Below are positions 8,506 through 17,650 of a DNA stretch of 64,000 nucleotides, one piece after another. The position numbers and the translations under genes are program-made. The notes below the pieces were generated by a model. The model did not search any database and had not been told where the DNA came from. It saw only the letters and a list, made by a program, of their open reading frames with translations. Source of the DNA: Bacteroidota bacterium (GTDB lineage: Bacteria; Bacteroidota; Bacteroidia; Chitinophagales; Saprospiraceae); contig JAKOVW010000090.1 of the NCBI GenBank assembly GCA_029781865.1, forward strand, positions 1 through 64,000. The letters run 5' to 3'. Every line of letters starts with the position of its first letter. Within the stretch, counting starts at the first letter, position 1.

Positions 8506-8856
8506 ATGATCACTCTGGTAAGCCGGTTTTTATTACAAACGTTAACGGGAAGCTTTGCTTCTTCAATTGTTTTGTGGCCTTTCGTCATCGTACGCGATAG
8601 AAAGCATTTAAGCGATAACGTATTGATCAATCATGAAAAAATTCATATTCGTCAGCAAATTGAATTATTGGTGATTATTTTTTATATCTGGTATATTCTG
8701 GAGTATTTATATTACAGATTACGTGGCATGGATTCAAAATCCGCTTATCGCAATATTCGATTTGAACGGGAAGCTTATCAACATGAATCCAACAGCGAAT
8801 ACCTTAATAACCGAAAGTGTTATGCTTATATCAGAAAGCAACATAATAGAAAATAA
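8506..8856 (+). CDS. Small membrane protein with HEXXH motif, function unknown
   Basis: A 116-residue protein with a hydrophobic N-terminal helix (about 8-28), HEKIH at 43-47, a second long hydrophobic helix (about 52-70) and an Arg/Tyr-rich tail containing FEREAYQHE (86-94). HEXXH followed by a Glu about 40 residues later could be a minimal gluzincin-type zinc site, or a structural motif of an uncharacterised Bacteroidota family. The gene is convergent with the cytochrome genes; 23 bases separate the stop codons. No function is proposed. Confidence 0.65.
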   Translation: MITLVSRFLLQTLTGSFASSIVLWPFVIVRDRKHLSDNVLINHEKIHIRQQIELLVIIFYIWYILEYLYYRLRGMDSKSAYRNIRFEREAYQHESNSEYLNNRKCYAYIRKQHNRK

Positions 8857-8879
8857 CAGATACGATCATCGGTTCTTTC

Positions 8880-9803
8880 TTAATCATCATGGTCTTCCAT
8901 ATGATCTTCTTCCTTTGAATGGTGTTTAGAGTTTTCGCGATTGGTTTTGTGGGGCCCATTATTTTGTAAATCGCCTGGTTGACGAATATCGTGTTCATTT
9001 CCGCTCCGGTGACAACTTGCGCATTTTTCTATATCTGCTATGCCATGCTCGCTGTGTTCTTCCAGAATTTTGTTTTGTGAATGCTCATGACAATTATAGC
9101 AGCTGTAATTTCCATAATCATTATTGATGTGGCATGTTTTACACTGAGCATTGTGATTTTCATCCAATATGAAAAATGCGGAATGATCAAATGTGGACGG
9201 AATCCATTTATTGGTAGAATGACATTTAATACAGTCTTTACCGACCTGGGAATGATAAGAATCAGTGGGAACGTTATGGCATAAGATGCAATTCGTTTTA
9301 TCCGGTTCCTGGATCATGTCATGATTAAATGTCGAATTCGATTTCCAGCTTTTAGTAAGATGGCAGGTATTACACGAAGCGTTGAATCGGTTGTGGATCC
9401 GGTCAGTTGGTTTCTCATGACAGTCTATACAATTACTTATAATGGTTTCTGGTAAGAGTTCGTGCCTAAATGAGGATATAGAGACTGATGCTAAAGAGCC
9501 TTTGTGATCCGTGTGACATTTGATGCATGTTATGCGGGAAATTTTTTCATGAAATTGAAGGGATGATTTAGCTTTGGATTCTTCAGAATGGGGCGTACGG
9601 ACTTTTGGAATATCGGAAAGTGCATGGCAGGATATGCATTTTTCATTTGCAATTCCATTGAAAAGTGTATGACATGCAAGGCACTTATCCTTAATTTCCT
9701 GATGTACGATGACCAGTTCACCGGGATTAATCATTTTCCGTGGATACTGGAAAATGAAAAATCCAAACACCAGTAGTATCGCCAGTCCGATAATTTTGTT
9801 CAT
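8880..9803 (-). CDS. Ten-heme c-type cytochrome
   Basis: About 307 residues with an N-terminal membrane anchor or signal (IIGLAILLVFGFFIF) and ten CxxCH heme-attachment motifs: CLACH, CISCH, CIKCH, CIDCH, CNTCH, CILCH, CIKCH, CKTCH, CYNCH, CASCH. Many extra His residues between them suggest bis-His ligation as in class III/cytochrome c7-type chains. The start at 9803 (ATG) makes a four-base ATGA overlap with the upstream b-type cytochrome gene, indicating translational coupling; a longer frame from 9887 is rejected. Likely carries electrons from the membrane cytochrome into the periplasm or outward. The terminal acceptor is unknown. Confidence 0.9.
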   Translation of the reverse strand: MNKIIGLAILLVFGFFIFQYPRKMINPGELVIVHQEIKDKCLACHTLFNGIANEKCISCHALSDIPKVRTPHSEESKAKSSLQFHEKISRITCIKCHTDHKGSLASVSISSFRHELLPETIISNCIDCHEKPTDRIHNRFNASCNTCHLTKSWKSNSTFNHDMIQEPDKTNCILCHNVPTDSYHSQVGKDCIKCHSTNKWIPSTFDHSAFFILDENHNAQCKTCHINNDYGNYSCYNCHEHSQNKILEEHSEHGIADIEKCASCHRSGNEHDIRQPGDLQNNGPHKTNRENSKHHSKEEDHMEDHDD

Positions 9804-10372
9804 TTTCCAAACATTATAATTGTTATTACATGCAACACTGCCAGTATAGCTAATATTAAAGTAAGGGGAATGTGCACATCTCTCCATTTTTTCATGACGC
9901 TCACGGTAATGGAATCCATAAAAATCCTTTTCTCTGCCTCCGCCATAGTTAAACCATTTCCGGTCAAATCCCTTTGTTTATCGCGAAGTTGTTCAGTAGC
10001 TTTTTTTAAAATGAATTTTCCAATTAGCCCGCTTGCTACTACGATAAGGAGCATTTGAATTGCAAGCCATGGCAATAAAGCATTAAAATGTATGCCGGCA
10101 TGTATCAACAATAAAATAGAACCCAGCCATGCTAAATATTCGTGTTGAGTTAAAAGAAGCTTTGGAGAACTTATTTGGATCAGCTTTCTTTTTCGCAGGG
10201 AATACAGGAAAGAGAAAAGGATTATAGTAGTTCCTGCCAGGCCAAGATAGCGTCCAACATAAGCCATGTTCCATTGATGTAGTAAATAATCAGCACCCAG
10301 TGCCAGGATAATCATCAATGTATACCACTGTAGGAATGGAATTATGTACTTAATAATTAGTGATGATTTCAT
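9800..10372 (-). CDS. Membrane b-type cytochrome-like subunit (cytochrome b561/NapC-partner type)
   Basis: A 190-residue protein with about five membrane helices. Paired His residues fall in membrane segments: HEYLAWLG and LIHAGIHF, then DVHIPLTLILAILAVLHVI near the C-terminus, spaced as heme b ligands. Its stop overlaps the start of the ten-heme cytochrome gene. Together they look like a quinol-oxidising membrane cytochrome feeding a multiheme c-type wire (inference from composition and coupling). No reductase gene is adjacent. Confidence 0.7.
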   Translation of the reverse strand: MKSSLIIKYIIPFLQWYTLMIILALGADYLLHQWNMAYVGRYLGLAGTTIILFSFLYSLRKRKLIQISSPKLLLTQHEYLAWLGSILLLIHAGIHFNALLPWLAIQMLLIVVASGLIGKFILKKATEQLRDKQRDLTGNGLTMAEAEKRIFMDSITVSVMKKWRDVHIPLTLILAILAVLHVITIIMFGK

Positions 10373-10745
10373 TCGAAAGTTATTTACAATTGCATGTTGT
10401 CAATAAACCTTTGTATAAGTTAGGTGAAACTTCCAATTACCCGTCTCTCTAATTAAATAAGGAAAAATAGCCCTTTGTATGTCAGATTGTTGCAAAGATT
10501 ACATGATAAACTCAGTGAAGGTATGACAGAAATCAAAGGTGACTATGATGGGTATCATAATGCAGCTATAATTTAGTTAGATTCAACAGGACATCTGTGG
10601 ACTCAATTATTTTTGAATTCAGCTTTACATTGAATCGAAGAAACAACTGTCTAGATATAAATATAGGAATACACGAATAGGAGTCAATAAATGAAAGGAA
10701 ATTAATTAAAACAAGAAATTAAGTGGATACTTGCTCGTAATAAAA
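10373..10745. other. Intergenic region without recognisable feature
   Basis: It lies upstream of the cytochrome pair and downstream of the ACMSD gene. AT-rich; I see no coding potential, no clear hairpin and no full TAnnTTTG promoter. The cytochrome promoter must lie here but I cannot place it. Confidence 0.5.
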
Positions 10746-11744
10746 TTAAGCTAACATGCCCAGCCAGGATTCTGCAGCTCTGTAATTCAGCCAGCTTTTT
10801 TCGTCTTCATCATATCCGGATTCTGCAATCAATTTACCGGGGCTTAGTTCTCCGAGGGGAAATGGATAATCACTTCCCAATGCAACCTTATCAATGCCAA
10901 ATAAGGAAATTAATTTATCGAGCATGTCTATATCATGTACCAGGGAATCCACCCAAAATTTTCCAAGATATTTGTCCGGATGATTTGGATTATCAACTGC
11001 GACAAGATCAGGCCTTACTTCATATCCATGCCTGATTCTACCATAAGAACCGGGAAAAGCACCACCACCATGAGCAAAAGCAATCCGCAGTTTTGGAAAC
11101 TGCTCAAACACTCCACCGAATAACATACTGCATATGGCCAGTGAAGTTTCTGCTGGCATGCCGACAAGCCAGGGCAACCAATATTGTGGCATTTTTTCTT
11201 TGGCCATCATATCCCAGGGATGTACAAACAGACACAGATCCAATTCTTCTGCTGCGGCATAGATTTCAAATAATTCTTTGGCATTTAAATTCCATTCGTT
11301 GATATGCGAACCGATTTCAATACCTGCCAATCCGAGGGTTTCGGCACAGCGATGCATTTCCAGGATCGCTAGTTGCGGGTCCTGCATGGGTAGGGTGCCA
11401 AGTCCAATAAAACGCTCCGGAAATTTTCTTACTATATCTGCGACATGATCATTTAAAAATCTGGAGACATCATAAGCGTCTTTAGGCTGCGCCCAATACG
11501 AAAACAAAACTGGAATTGTGCTCAATACCTGTAAATCAATACTGTGCTCATCGCACTCTTTCAGGCGTTGTGCAGCATCCCAGCAATTACTTTGAATCTC
11601 GCGGAAAAATTTTCCGTCAATCATCATTTTAGCCGAGCAGTTTGTATGGTGATCCAGATTAACAAATCCACCGTATCCAAATTTTTCCGCCCACCTCGGC
11701 AAATGCTCCGGTATAATATGCGTATGTATGTCAATGCGTTTCAA
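10746..11744 (-). CDS. 2-amino-3-carboxymuconate-6-semialdehyde decarboxylase (ACMSD)
   Basis: A 332-residue amidohydrolase, the usual length of ACMSD. Metal ligands are visible: HTH at 7-9, His in FVHPWDM (middle), the substrate or metal His in FAHGGGAFP, and Asp in LGSDYPFPLGE. The enzyme decarboxylates the ring-opened product of 3-hydroxyanthranilate and steers tryptophan carbon away from NAD synthesis towards 2-aminomuconate. It lies 102 bases downstream of tryptophan 2,3-dioxygenase and an aminomuconate-deaminase-like gene, on the same strand, which supports the assignment. Confidence 0.9.
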   Translation of the reverse strand: MKRIDIHTHIIPEHLPRWAEKFGYGGFVNLDHHTNCSAKMMIDGKFFREIQSNCWDAAQRLKECDEHSIDLQVLSTIPVLFSYWAQPKDAYDVSRFLNDHVADIVRKFPERFIGLGTLPMQDPQLAILEMHRCAETLGLAGIEIGSHINEWNLNAKELFEIYAAAEELDLCLFVHPWDMMAKEKMPQYWLPWLVGMPAETSLAICSMLFGGVFEQFPKLRIAFAHGGGAFPGSYGRIRHGYEVRPDLVAVDNPNHPDKYLGKFWVDSLVHDIDMLDKLISLFGIDKVALGSDYPFPLGELSPGKLIAESGYDEDEKSWLNYRAAESWLGMLA

Positions 11745-11783
11745 AAAATTTTCGTTTTAAAAGGATGATTGATAAAACAAATA

Positions 11784-11796
11784 ACCCCGAAGGGGT
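11784..11796. repeat. Short REP-like palindrome ACCCC-GAA-GGGGT
   Basis: A 5-bp stem with GAA loop in the 102-base gap between the dioxygenase and ACMSD genes. It may be a dispersed palindromic element or a weak attenuator; only one copy is in the window. Confidence 0.4.
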
Positions 11797-11846
11797 GGCA
11801 TGATTATATTCCGAAATGTTATTTTGAATCGCAGGCATTCTTAAAA

Positions 11847-12950
11847 TCAGTTAGAATAATTAAAGTGATAACCCAATGCCTTCTTAATTTCCAATGGTAA
11901 TTCCGGTAATTCTGATCTTGGAATCAACAATGTGGATATATTGTGAAAATCAATAAAGATCTGATGTTTTTTTACTGTTTCCATAAGGTAATCATGTCCG
12001 GATGACCCACCGGTTCCGGATTTCCTTCCCAACATGCGCATGACCATTTGGGCATGGCGGTAACGCCAGCCGGTTAACAGTTCATCCATTTCAGTAATAA
12101 CATTTAACAGGCGGTAAGGCAATTGCAGTAAAGGTTCAGTTCCATATAATTCAATAAGCAAAGCAGCAATAGTTGCCTTATAAGACAAGCGCATTTTGCC
12201 TTCTGCGATCATTTGGTTGTGAAAATCTTCATTGAAAACATTGGCAAAGAATGTATTGCTGTCCCCATTCATTTTTAAGCGCATGGCTTTTTCCTGCTCG
12301 GATAGGTAATCAGAATTCTGTATAGCATCCCGTTCCCTGTTAATCATATGTTCAACAGCAGTCATGTATTTGGACTTAAAGTCAAAACCTTTCAGATCGA
12401 TAAACGGTGTGCGTTCCAGCCAGGATTCTATTAAGGTAAATAAACTCTCCTGCGATTCCAGTTCAACAATTTCCTTTTGATTTTCTTCCGAAAATTCATG
12501 GTAGTAATGATAGGGTGTGTAGCTGATTCTTTTTTCAATTTTCAATCCCAACATCACTTCCAGTTTGCGGAATTGAAAGGACTGAAATCCGGAAGCCGGA
12601 AAGAGGTATGATCGAAAATCCAAAAAATCCAAAGGGGTCATGGTTTCAATCACCCTTATTTGTTGAATCAGTAATTTCAAAATTTCATTGACCCGCTCCA
12701 ATCGAAGAACAGCAATGTCAATATTTTTTTCATCTACATTTTTGGTTTTGAATAATTCCATCACAGATGACACTTCGTGTAAAATCTGTTTGAACCACAA
12801 TTCATAAACCTGATGTACAATGATAAACAAGGTTTCTTCGTGGGCCTCCTGTCCAACTTGTTTGCTCCGGGGTTCCTGGGCGTTTAATATTTTGTCTAAT
12901 CCGAGATAGGATCCGTAGTGTATCGAACTGTATTTTTTTTCGTCGCTCAT
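11847..12950 (-). CDS. kynA: Tryptophan 2,3-dioxygenase
   Basis: A 367-residue heme dioxygenase that opens the indole ring of tryptophan to N-formylkynurenine. Family signatures are present: F-x-x-x-H-Q-x-Y-E-L-W-F-K near residue 45, [10 protein letters not shown] with the substrate-carboxylate Arg, WRYRHAQMV with the proximal heme His, and the GTGGSSG substrate loop 14 residues later, the spacing seen in other members. Its ATG overlaps the stop of the upstream RidA-family gene by four bases (ATGA). First committed step of the kynurenine pathway. Confidence 0.95.
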   Translation of the reverse strand: MSDEKKYSSIHYGSYLGLDKILNAQEPRSKQVGQEAHEETLFIIVHQVYELWFKQILHEVSSVMELFKTKNVDEKNIDIAVLRLERVNEILKLLIQQIRVIETMTPLDFLDFRSYLFPASGFQSFQFRKLEVMLGLKIEKRISYTPYHYYHEFSEENQKEIVELESQESLFTLIESWLERTPFIDLKGFDFKSKYMTAVEHMINRERDAIQNSDYLSEQEKAMRLKMNGDSNTFFANVFNEDFHNQMIAEGKMRLSYKATIAALLIELYGTEPLLQLPYRLLNVITEMDELLTGWRYRHAQMVMRMLGRKSGTGGSSGHDYLMETVKKHQIFIDFHNISTLLIPRSELPELPLEIKKALGYHFNYSN

Positions 12951-13369
12951 AAGGGTTTGTATGCAATGACTTTAATTTCAATCAATAAATGGGGATGCGG
13001 CAATTGATGAACGGCGACCGTAGTTCTCGTCGGTCCATCATAATCAAAGTAGGAATTATAGACTTCGTTGTAATCTTTGAAATCATTCATGGAAACCAGG
13101 TAGGTAGTCACCTCTACTATATCAGCTAAATCTGCGTTTACACTTTTCAAAATATCCCGGATATTTTCAATAACCGCTTTGGTTTGCTTCTTCATATCCA
13201 GATTGGTCGTACCCATTTCATCTACCTCCACCCCTTCAAATGTATTATCCGGCCTTCTGCTGCTGGTACCAGAGACAAACAAAAAATCACCTGCACGGCG
13301 TACATGCGGGAACTTGCCACGTGGTGTGGCCTTGCCTTCTACAACTTTGGATTTTGTGGGATCTGACAT
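12947..13369 (-). CDS. RidA-family deaminase, probable 2-aminomuconate deaminase
   Basis: A 140-residue member of the YjgF/RidA family. The segments [47 protein letters not shown] are what I associate with the 2-aminomuconate deaminase branch rather than with generic RidA. In the pathway it would release ammonia from 2-aminomuconate, two steps after ACMSD. First gene of the operon with kynA and ACMSD; the aminomuconate-semialdehyde dehydrogenase is not in the window. A TATCTTTG box ends five bases before the ATG. Confidence 0.8.
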   Translation of the reverse strand: MSDPTKSKVVEGKATPRGKFPHVRRAGDFLFVSGTSSRRPDNTFEGVEVDEMGTTNLDMKKQTKAVIENIRDILKSVNADLADIVEVTTYLVSMNDFKDYNEVYNSYFDYDGPTRTTVAVHQLPHPHLLIEIKVIAYKPL

Positions 13370-13374
13370 GGGTT

Positions 13375-13382
13375 CAAAGATA
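13375..13382 (-). promoter_or_regulatory. Bacteroidota -7 box (TATCTTTG) of the kynurenine operon
   Basis: Exact TAnnTTTG on the minus strand, five bases before the ATG, so the transcript would start at or next to the start codon. No TTTG at the -33 distance. Confidence 0.5.
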
Positions 13383-13499
13383 AAAAACTTAGGGTAAACT
13401 GGAAGTAAGTTGTATAGTATGCTTAGGGCTTGAGAGAATAATTAATTGGAGATTGAAAGGCACAGATGAGTCAGATTTGTTTTAGTAGGTTTTTTAAAT

Positions 13500-13592
13500 C
13501 AATTGGCTAAAGCCAATTGTTATTGACGTTTTGAATCCACTTTAAGAGTTCGTCTTAATTAATGATCAATTCACTTTGGCTTTAGCCAAAGT
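13500..13592. repeat. Pair of inversely oriented REP-like palindromes
   Basis: Two hairpins with the same core occur: 13500-13519 (CAATTGGC-taaa-GCCAATTG) and 13573-13592 (ACTTTGGC-ttta-GCCAAAGT). The cores TTGGCTAAAGCCAA and TTGGCTTTAGCCAA are reverse complements of each other, so the pair forms a head-to-head unit like bacterial BIMEs. It lies between the helicase stop and the kynurenine operon and may also terminate helicase transcription. Confidence 0.7.
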
Positions 13593-13598
13593 TTAATT

Positions 13599-16500
13599 CT
13601 ATTCATCTTCCTCGAATTCCTCTTCAATCTCCACCAAATTAATTTCCACTCCCGAATTCACATATCGACACCATTCACAAGTGGGTTTTCCGCAACCGGG
13701 TGTGAATTGTTTGTTTTTTATTTTTTCATAAGTACTTGAGATGAGCTCTTCCACCTTTTGAATGTGATCTGAAGTCGGGCTTACTTCTGATTTTTCATAC
13801 GTCTTATCGGATGTTTGGTTTACAAAGTAAAACGCAGACGAGATCGCATTGGATCCACTTGAAAACACAGAGGATGCCGAATTACCCTGATGTTTTAATA
13901 AGATGGCATAGAAGATCATTTGTAGCCAATAGTCACTTCCGTTGGGATATTTGTCGTTAGGTGCAACTACTTTTCCTTTCGGATCCGGTTTACCGGTTTT
14001 GTAATCAATGACGCGGGTGCCTTCTTTTGTTTTGTCTATGCGATCGAGTTTGCCGGAAATCGGAATGGAATTGAATTCGGTATTTATTTTTTGTTCAATT
14101 TTTACTTCAATGGCCTGGCTCCATTCTGCCGAAAAAGTTTCTAAAAATCCGGGTAGAATGTTTGTCCCTTCCTCAAAATACCGATTGTATTCAAAATCGG
14201 TAAAATGGGATTTGTATTTTTCCATGCCCTTCTGAAAATATTTTTGAATGATATCGTATCTATGATCGCGAAGGTTGAGAGGATTCCGCATAAAGAGTTC
14301 GAGTGCATAATGCACTGCATTTCCAAATCCAAGGGCCGCGGTTCGGGCACCTGGTACCTGGAGTACTTTTTCATAATAAAAACTAAGCGGGCAATCCAGG
14401 TATTTGGTCAGCGCTGTAGGATTCAATCGAAAGCGTTCGATGAATTTTTCAAACAATTGATTTTCCAACGCTTCATAATTTTTCTTCAAAGGACTTAAAT
14501 CGATTATCAGTTGATCCACTAATTCATTTTCATCCGGTACGTGTTTGCGTTGATCAATCAATCCACTGCTCAGCATTTCCGTTACATATTTACAAACGGT
14601 GTTTGGTTTTTTATCAATACCAATGTGGTATGATACATAGATGCCAAGTTTGGCCCGGGTAAGACCAACATAAAACAAACGTCTGTTATCTTCATCGGAG
14701 TTCACTTCTTCGTTGAGATAACCCGGAGGTAATTTAAAACCGGAAGAGCTATGTGACGTCCATTGTTTGTTGGAATTATTGATCATGAATACATATTCGT
14801 ATTCCAATCCCTTGGATCCATGTATGGAAGAAAGATTTACCCCTTTCCTCGTTCCGATGAATTGATTATTGGCTATGACGATGTTGTTTTTGTGATGCTC
14901 GTCAATGAGATTCATAAAATCAATCAAATTCAGACCCGCATTTTTTCTGGTTTCGTTTTTCAAAAACTCAAAAAAAGAATTCACGATTTGAAGCAATTGA
15001 ATTTTATCCTTGTGGGTCAGCAAATAATGGAGAATATTAAATTCCTGTAGTATTTTTTCAAGCATTCCCTGTGGCGTGAAATCATTGATCTGTTTATTGA
15101 GTGAATTCAATTGCTTATGTACCTGTATACAGGCCCCAATATTGCTGATGCCTGCAGATTTTAGTTCCGGTTCATTTCCAAGGATATAAGTCAATGTGTA
15201 TTCCGGAGTTTGCTCGTTTTTTTCGGCGAAATCTTTGCGCTTGTTCTGAAGATACCAGGCCAGGCGGGACAGGTCTTCTGTTTGCAGCGGAATATAAGGG
15301 GCATGAAGGATTTTAAATAACAGTCCATCCTGCTCAAATCCATGTTGGTATTCTTTAACAATAAACTCAACAATATTCAGGATATGGCCGATAAGCAAAT
15401 CATCCAGGATATTGATTTGGCGATTGGTTTGATAGGGTATATTTTTAGATTCAAATAATTTGATAAAGGGTTCTGCGTCTGCATTTTTTCTGAACAGTAT
15501 GGCAATTTCATTAGGACTTATTCCGCCGGCCATTAATTTTTCAATCTGATTGGTGATATCGAGAACTTCAGCTTTGGGATGTTGATATTCAGAAAAGACT
15601 GGCTTTAAGACATAAGAGGAATGGTCAGCAGAAGAGCGTAATTTTTTAGACAGCGAAGAATCTTTATTGATTAACCTTTCTTTATTGTGTTCTATTACCG
15701 AGTCTGCTGAATCGAGAATGATCTGGGTCGAACGATAATTGTTTACTAGGACAATCTTTTGAGGATGATAGAGTAAATCGAAATCCATCATGTTTTGCAC
15801 ATTAGCACCCTGAAACCGGTAAATAGCCTGGTCATCATCACCTACGGCAAAGACATTGGCAGATTCAAAAAAGGACAGAAGATGAAAAAGAATTTTATTC
15901 TGTGCTCCATTGGTGTCCTGATATTCATCCACCAAAATGTATTGAAATTTTTCCTGGTATTTCAACAACAAATCTTCATCGCTTTCAAATTTTTGAATGA
16001 CCCATTGGATCATGTCTTCATATTCATATCGCTCCAGTTTGTCAAGTTCTTCCTGATACTTGAAATAGAGCCGGAGTCCGGATTTGGTACGTTCAAAAGA
16101 TTTCCGGAATTTTTGATATTTCTTTTCATTAAAATCGCCTTTGGCATTTTCTCCGGTTTTTTTCTTGTAAATCATCGACTCATCGGTTCTCATTTCTTCT
16201 ATATGCCTGTCAATATCCCTGATCATACTTTCCGGTTTCCAGTTTTCCTTTTTGATATTGTCAAACAAGGCGCTTAAATTTCTGAATTCGTGATCGTACT
16301 TGCCGTGGTATTTATACAAGACATCATCACGGTCCAAGCCTTCAAGGATTTTTAAAAGCAATTGACTTTTTTCCAATTCAGAAATCACTTCATAATCGCT
16401 GTATTGTTCGAATACATCCGGATTTTCCCTGATGATAGCATTGCAGAAAGAATGAAAGGTGCATATCGTAACTTCATAAGCAGTAGGCCCGATAAATTGA

Positions 16501-16748
16501 ATAAGCCTTTGCCGCATTGCGGTAGCGCCGGATTCGGTATAGGTGAGGCAAAGAATGTTTTTTGGATCTGTATCTGTTTGCAACAGAATATTACCGATTC
16601 TGATGGCCAGTATCTGGGTCTTACCGGTGCCGGGTCCGGCGATAACCATAAGCGGACCTTCGAGTACATCTACCGCCTTTCGTTGCTCTGTATTTAATTC
16701 TGAATAGGCTTTATCAAATTCCTGTGTACTCCTGATGTTTATGCTCAT
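13599..16748 (-). CDS. UvrD/PcrA-type helicase fused to a PD-(D/E)XK nuclease with Fe-S-type cysteines
   Basis: About 1049 residues. Superfamily 1 helicase motifs in order: GPGTGKT near 38-44 (Walker A), VDEYQDTN (Walker B), GDDDQAIYRFQGA, SSIHGSKGLEYEYVF, RRLFYVGLTRAK. The C-terminal 300 residues carry a RecB/AddB-type nuclease: LDCPLSFYYE, GKLDRID, VIDYKTGK, and a final PGCGKPTCEWC which with LDC supplies four Cys for an AddB/Cas4-like iron-sulfur cluster. Probably a DNA repair or recombination helicase-nuclease. The ATG at 16748 overlaps the TauE-family stop by four bases; an upstream TTG frame is rejected. Confidence 0.92.
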   Translation of the reverse strand: MSINIRSTQEFDKAYSELNTEQRKAVDVLEGPLMVIAGPGTGKTQILAIRIGNILLQTDTDPKNILCLTYTESGATAMRQRLIQFIGPTAYEVTICTFHSFCNAIIRENPDVFEQYSDYEVISELEKSQLLLKILEGLDRDDVLYKYHGKYDHEFRNLSALFDNIKKENWKPESMIRDIDRHIEEMRTDESMIYKKKTGENAKGDFNEKKYQKFRKSFERTKSGLRLYFKYQEELDKLERYEYEDMIQWVIQKFESDEDLLLKYQEKFQYILVDEYQDTNGAQNKILFHLLSFFESANVFAVGDDDQAIYRFQGANVQNMMDFDLLYHPQKIVLVNNYRSTQIILDSADSVIEHNKERLINKDSSLSKKLRSSADHSSYVLKPVFSEYQHPKAEVLDITNQIEKLMAGGISPNEIAILFRKNADAEPFIKLFESKNIPYQTNRQINILDDLLIGHILNIVEFIVKEYQHGFEQDGLLFKILHAPYIPLQTEDLSRLAWYLQNKRKDFAEKNEQTPEYTLTYILGNEPELKSAGISNIGACIQVHKQLNSLNKQINDFTPQGMLEKILQEFNILHYLLTHKDKIQLLQIVNSFFEFLKNETRKNAGLNLIDFMNLIDEHHKNNIVIANNQFIGTRKGVNLSSIHGSKGLEYEYVFMINNSNKQWTSHSSSGFKLPPGYLNEEVNSDEDNRRLFYVGLTRAKLGIYVSYHIGIDKKPNTVCKYVTEMLSSGLIDQRKHVPDENELVDQLIIDLSPLKKNYEALENQLFEKFIERFRLNPTALTKYLDCPLSFYYEKVLQVPGARTAALGFGNAVHYALELFMRNPLNLRDHRYDIIQKYFQKGMEKYKSHFTDFEYNRYFEEGTNILPGFLETFSAEWSQAIEVKIEQKINTEFNSIPISGKLDRIDKTKEGTRVIDYKTGKPDPKGKVVAPNDKYPNGSDYWLQMIFYAILLKHQGNSASSVFSSGSNAISSAFYFVNQTSDKTYEKSEVSPTSDHIQKVEELISSTYEKIKNKQFTPGCGKPTCEWCRYVNSGVEINLVEIEEEFEEDE

Positions 16749-17521
16749 GGGTGAAATAACCAATTTAGGAAACCAAATAATTTAAGCAAGGTAACAATCA
16801 TGATGAAGATTAAAAAACGATAGGCCCAGGTTTCAGCATTTTTTGTTTTACCGGACATGTGTGCAGTCAGCCAACCTCCGAATCCCTGGCCGATTGCAAT
16901 GGTCAGACCAATCTTCCAGTTGACCAGTCCAAAATAGTGAAACATCGGAATGGCGATACCCGTGTAGGTCGTAACCATAATGATCTTTAATGCATTTGCT
17001 TCGATCAGTGGGTATTTCATGTAGAAAATCATAAAGGCCAGTATGAATATTCCCATTCCCATTTGAATAAAACCGCCATAGAAACCAAAACAAAAAAAGA
17101 TGGGGATATAAATCCAAGGAGACATTGTCAATTCAGGAAGATCAGTGTGAATTGCTTTTTTACCCTGAAAGATCATGAATAAAAACAAAGCCAGTAATAA
17201 ATACTTATATACGATGATAAAACCGGATGCTGAAATATTGATAGCAACGATGGTACCTGCAATAGCTCCAAACACTCCCCAGATTAAATATTTCCAGGCA
17301 TTGCCAAGCGGAATTTTTTTGTTTTTGTAAAATGCCTGCAGGCTGCTGATTCCCTGCGTGATGATTCCAAGTCGATTAGTGCCATTGGCAACATTTCCGG
17401 GTAAGCCCATTACTTCCGTAAGAAATCCAAGCGTTATGACCGAACCATTTCCTGCCAGAGTATTTACACAACCTGCTATAAAACCACCTATAATTGCGAA
17501 ACTGATTTCGTATACACTCAT
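16745..17521 (-). CDS. TauE/SafE (DUF81) family membrane permease
   Basis: A 258-residue protein of about eight membrane helices. GGFIAGCVNTLAGNGSVITL at the N-terminus, NGTNRLGI, and a second-half repeat AIGQGFGGWLTAHMSGKT are typical of the family, which exports sulfite, sulfoacetate or other small organosulfur anions. Substrate unknown here. Its last codons overlap the ATG of the helicase gene, an operon of unrelated functions. A heptad array begins 42 bases upstream of its start. Confidence 0.9.
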   Translation of the reverse strand: MSVYEISFAIIGGFIAGCVNTLAGNGSVITLGFLTEVMGLPGNVANGTNRLGIITQGISSLQAFYKNKKIPLGNAWKYLIWGVFGAIAGTIVAINISASGFIIVYKYLLLALFLFMIFQGKKAIHTDLPELTMSPWIYIPIFFCFGFYGGFIQMGMGIFILAFMIFYMKYPLIEANALKIIMVTTYTGIAIPMFHYFGLVNWKIGLTIAIGQGFGGWLTAHMSGKTKNAETWAYRFLIFIMIVTLLKLFGFLNWLFHP

Positions 17522-17563
17522 GGGGGAAAATTACGAATTATTAATTATGAACGGGTAATAGTT

Positions 17564-17633
17564 GGCAGTTAACAGTTGGCAGTTTACAGTTGGCAGTTAA
17601 CAGTTCTCAGTTAACAGTTCTCAGTTTACAGTT
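17564..17633. repeat. Heptanucleotide array, 10 x NNCAGTT
   Basis: Ten exactly in-phase heptads: the last five bases CAGTT are constant while the first two vary (GG, AA, GG, TA, GG, AA, CT, AA, CT, TA). It starts 42 bases upstream of the TauE-family start codon. The AGT strand (plus) reads away from that gene and faces the opposite-sense array at 17651. Confidence 0.93.
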
Positions 17634-17650
17634 TATTTTGGGTGTGAATA

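Noticed and set aside
15795-16277. 160-codon plus-strand frame opposite the helicase gene
   Set aside because: Its translation is low-complexity and Phe-rich, typical of a shadow frame, and the opposite strand encodes conserved helicase motifs.
16748-16763. Upstream TTG starts for the helicase (16763), kinase (44711), M23 peptidase (35316) and DUF4082 protein (58620)
   Set aside because: In each case a downstream ATG fits better: an ATGA overlap with the upstream gene, a promoter box lying in the extension, or a signal peptide beginning at the ATG.
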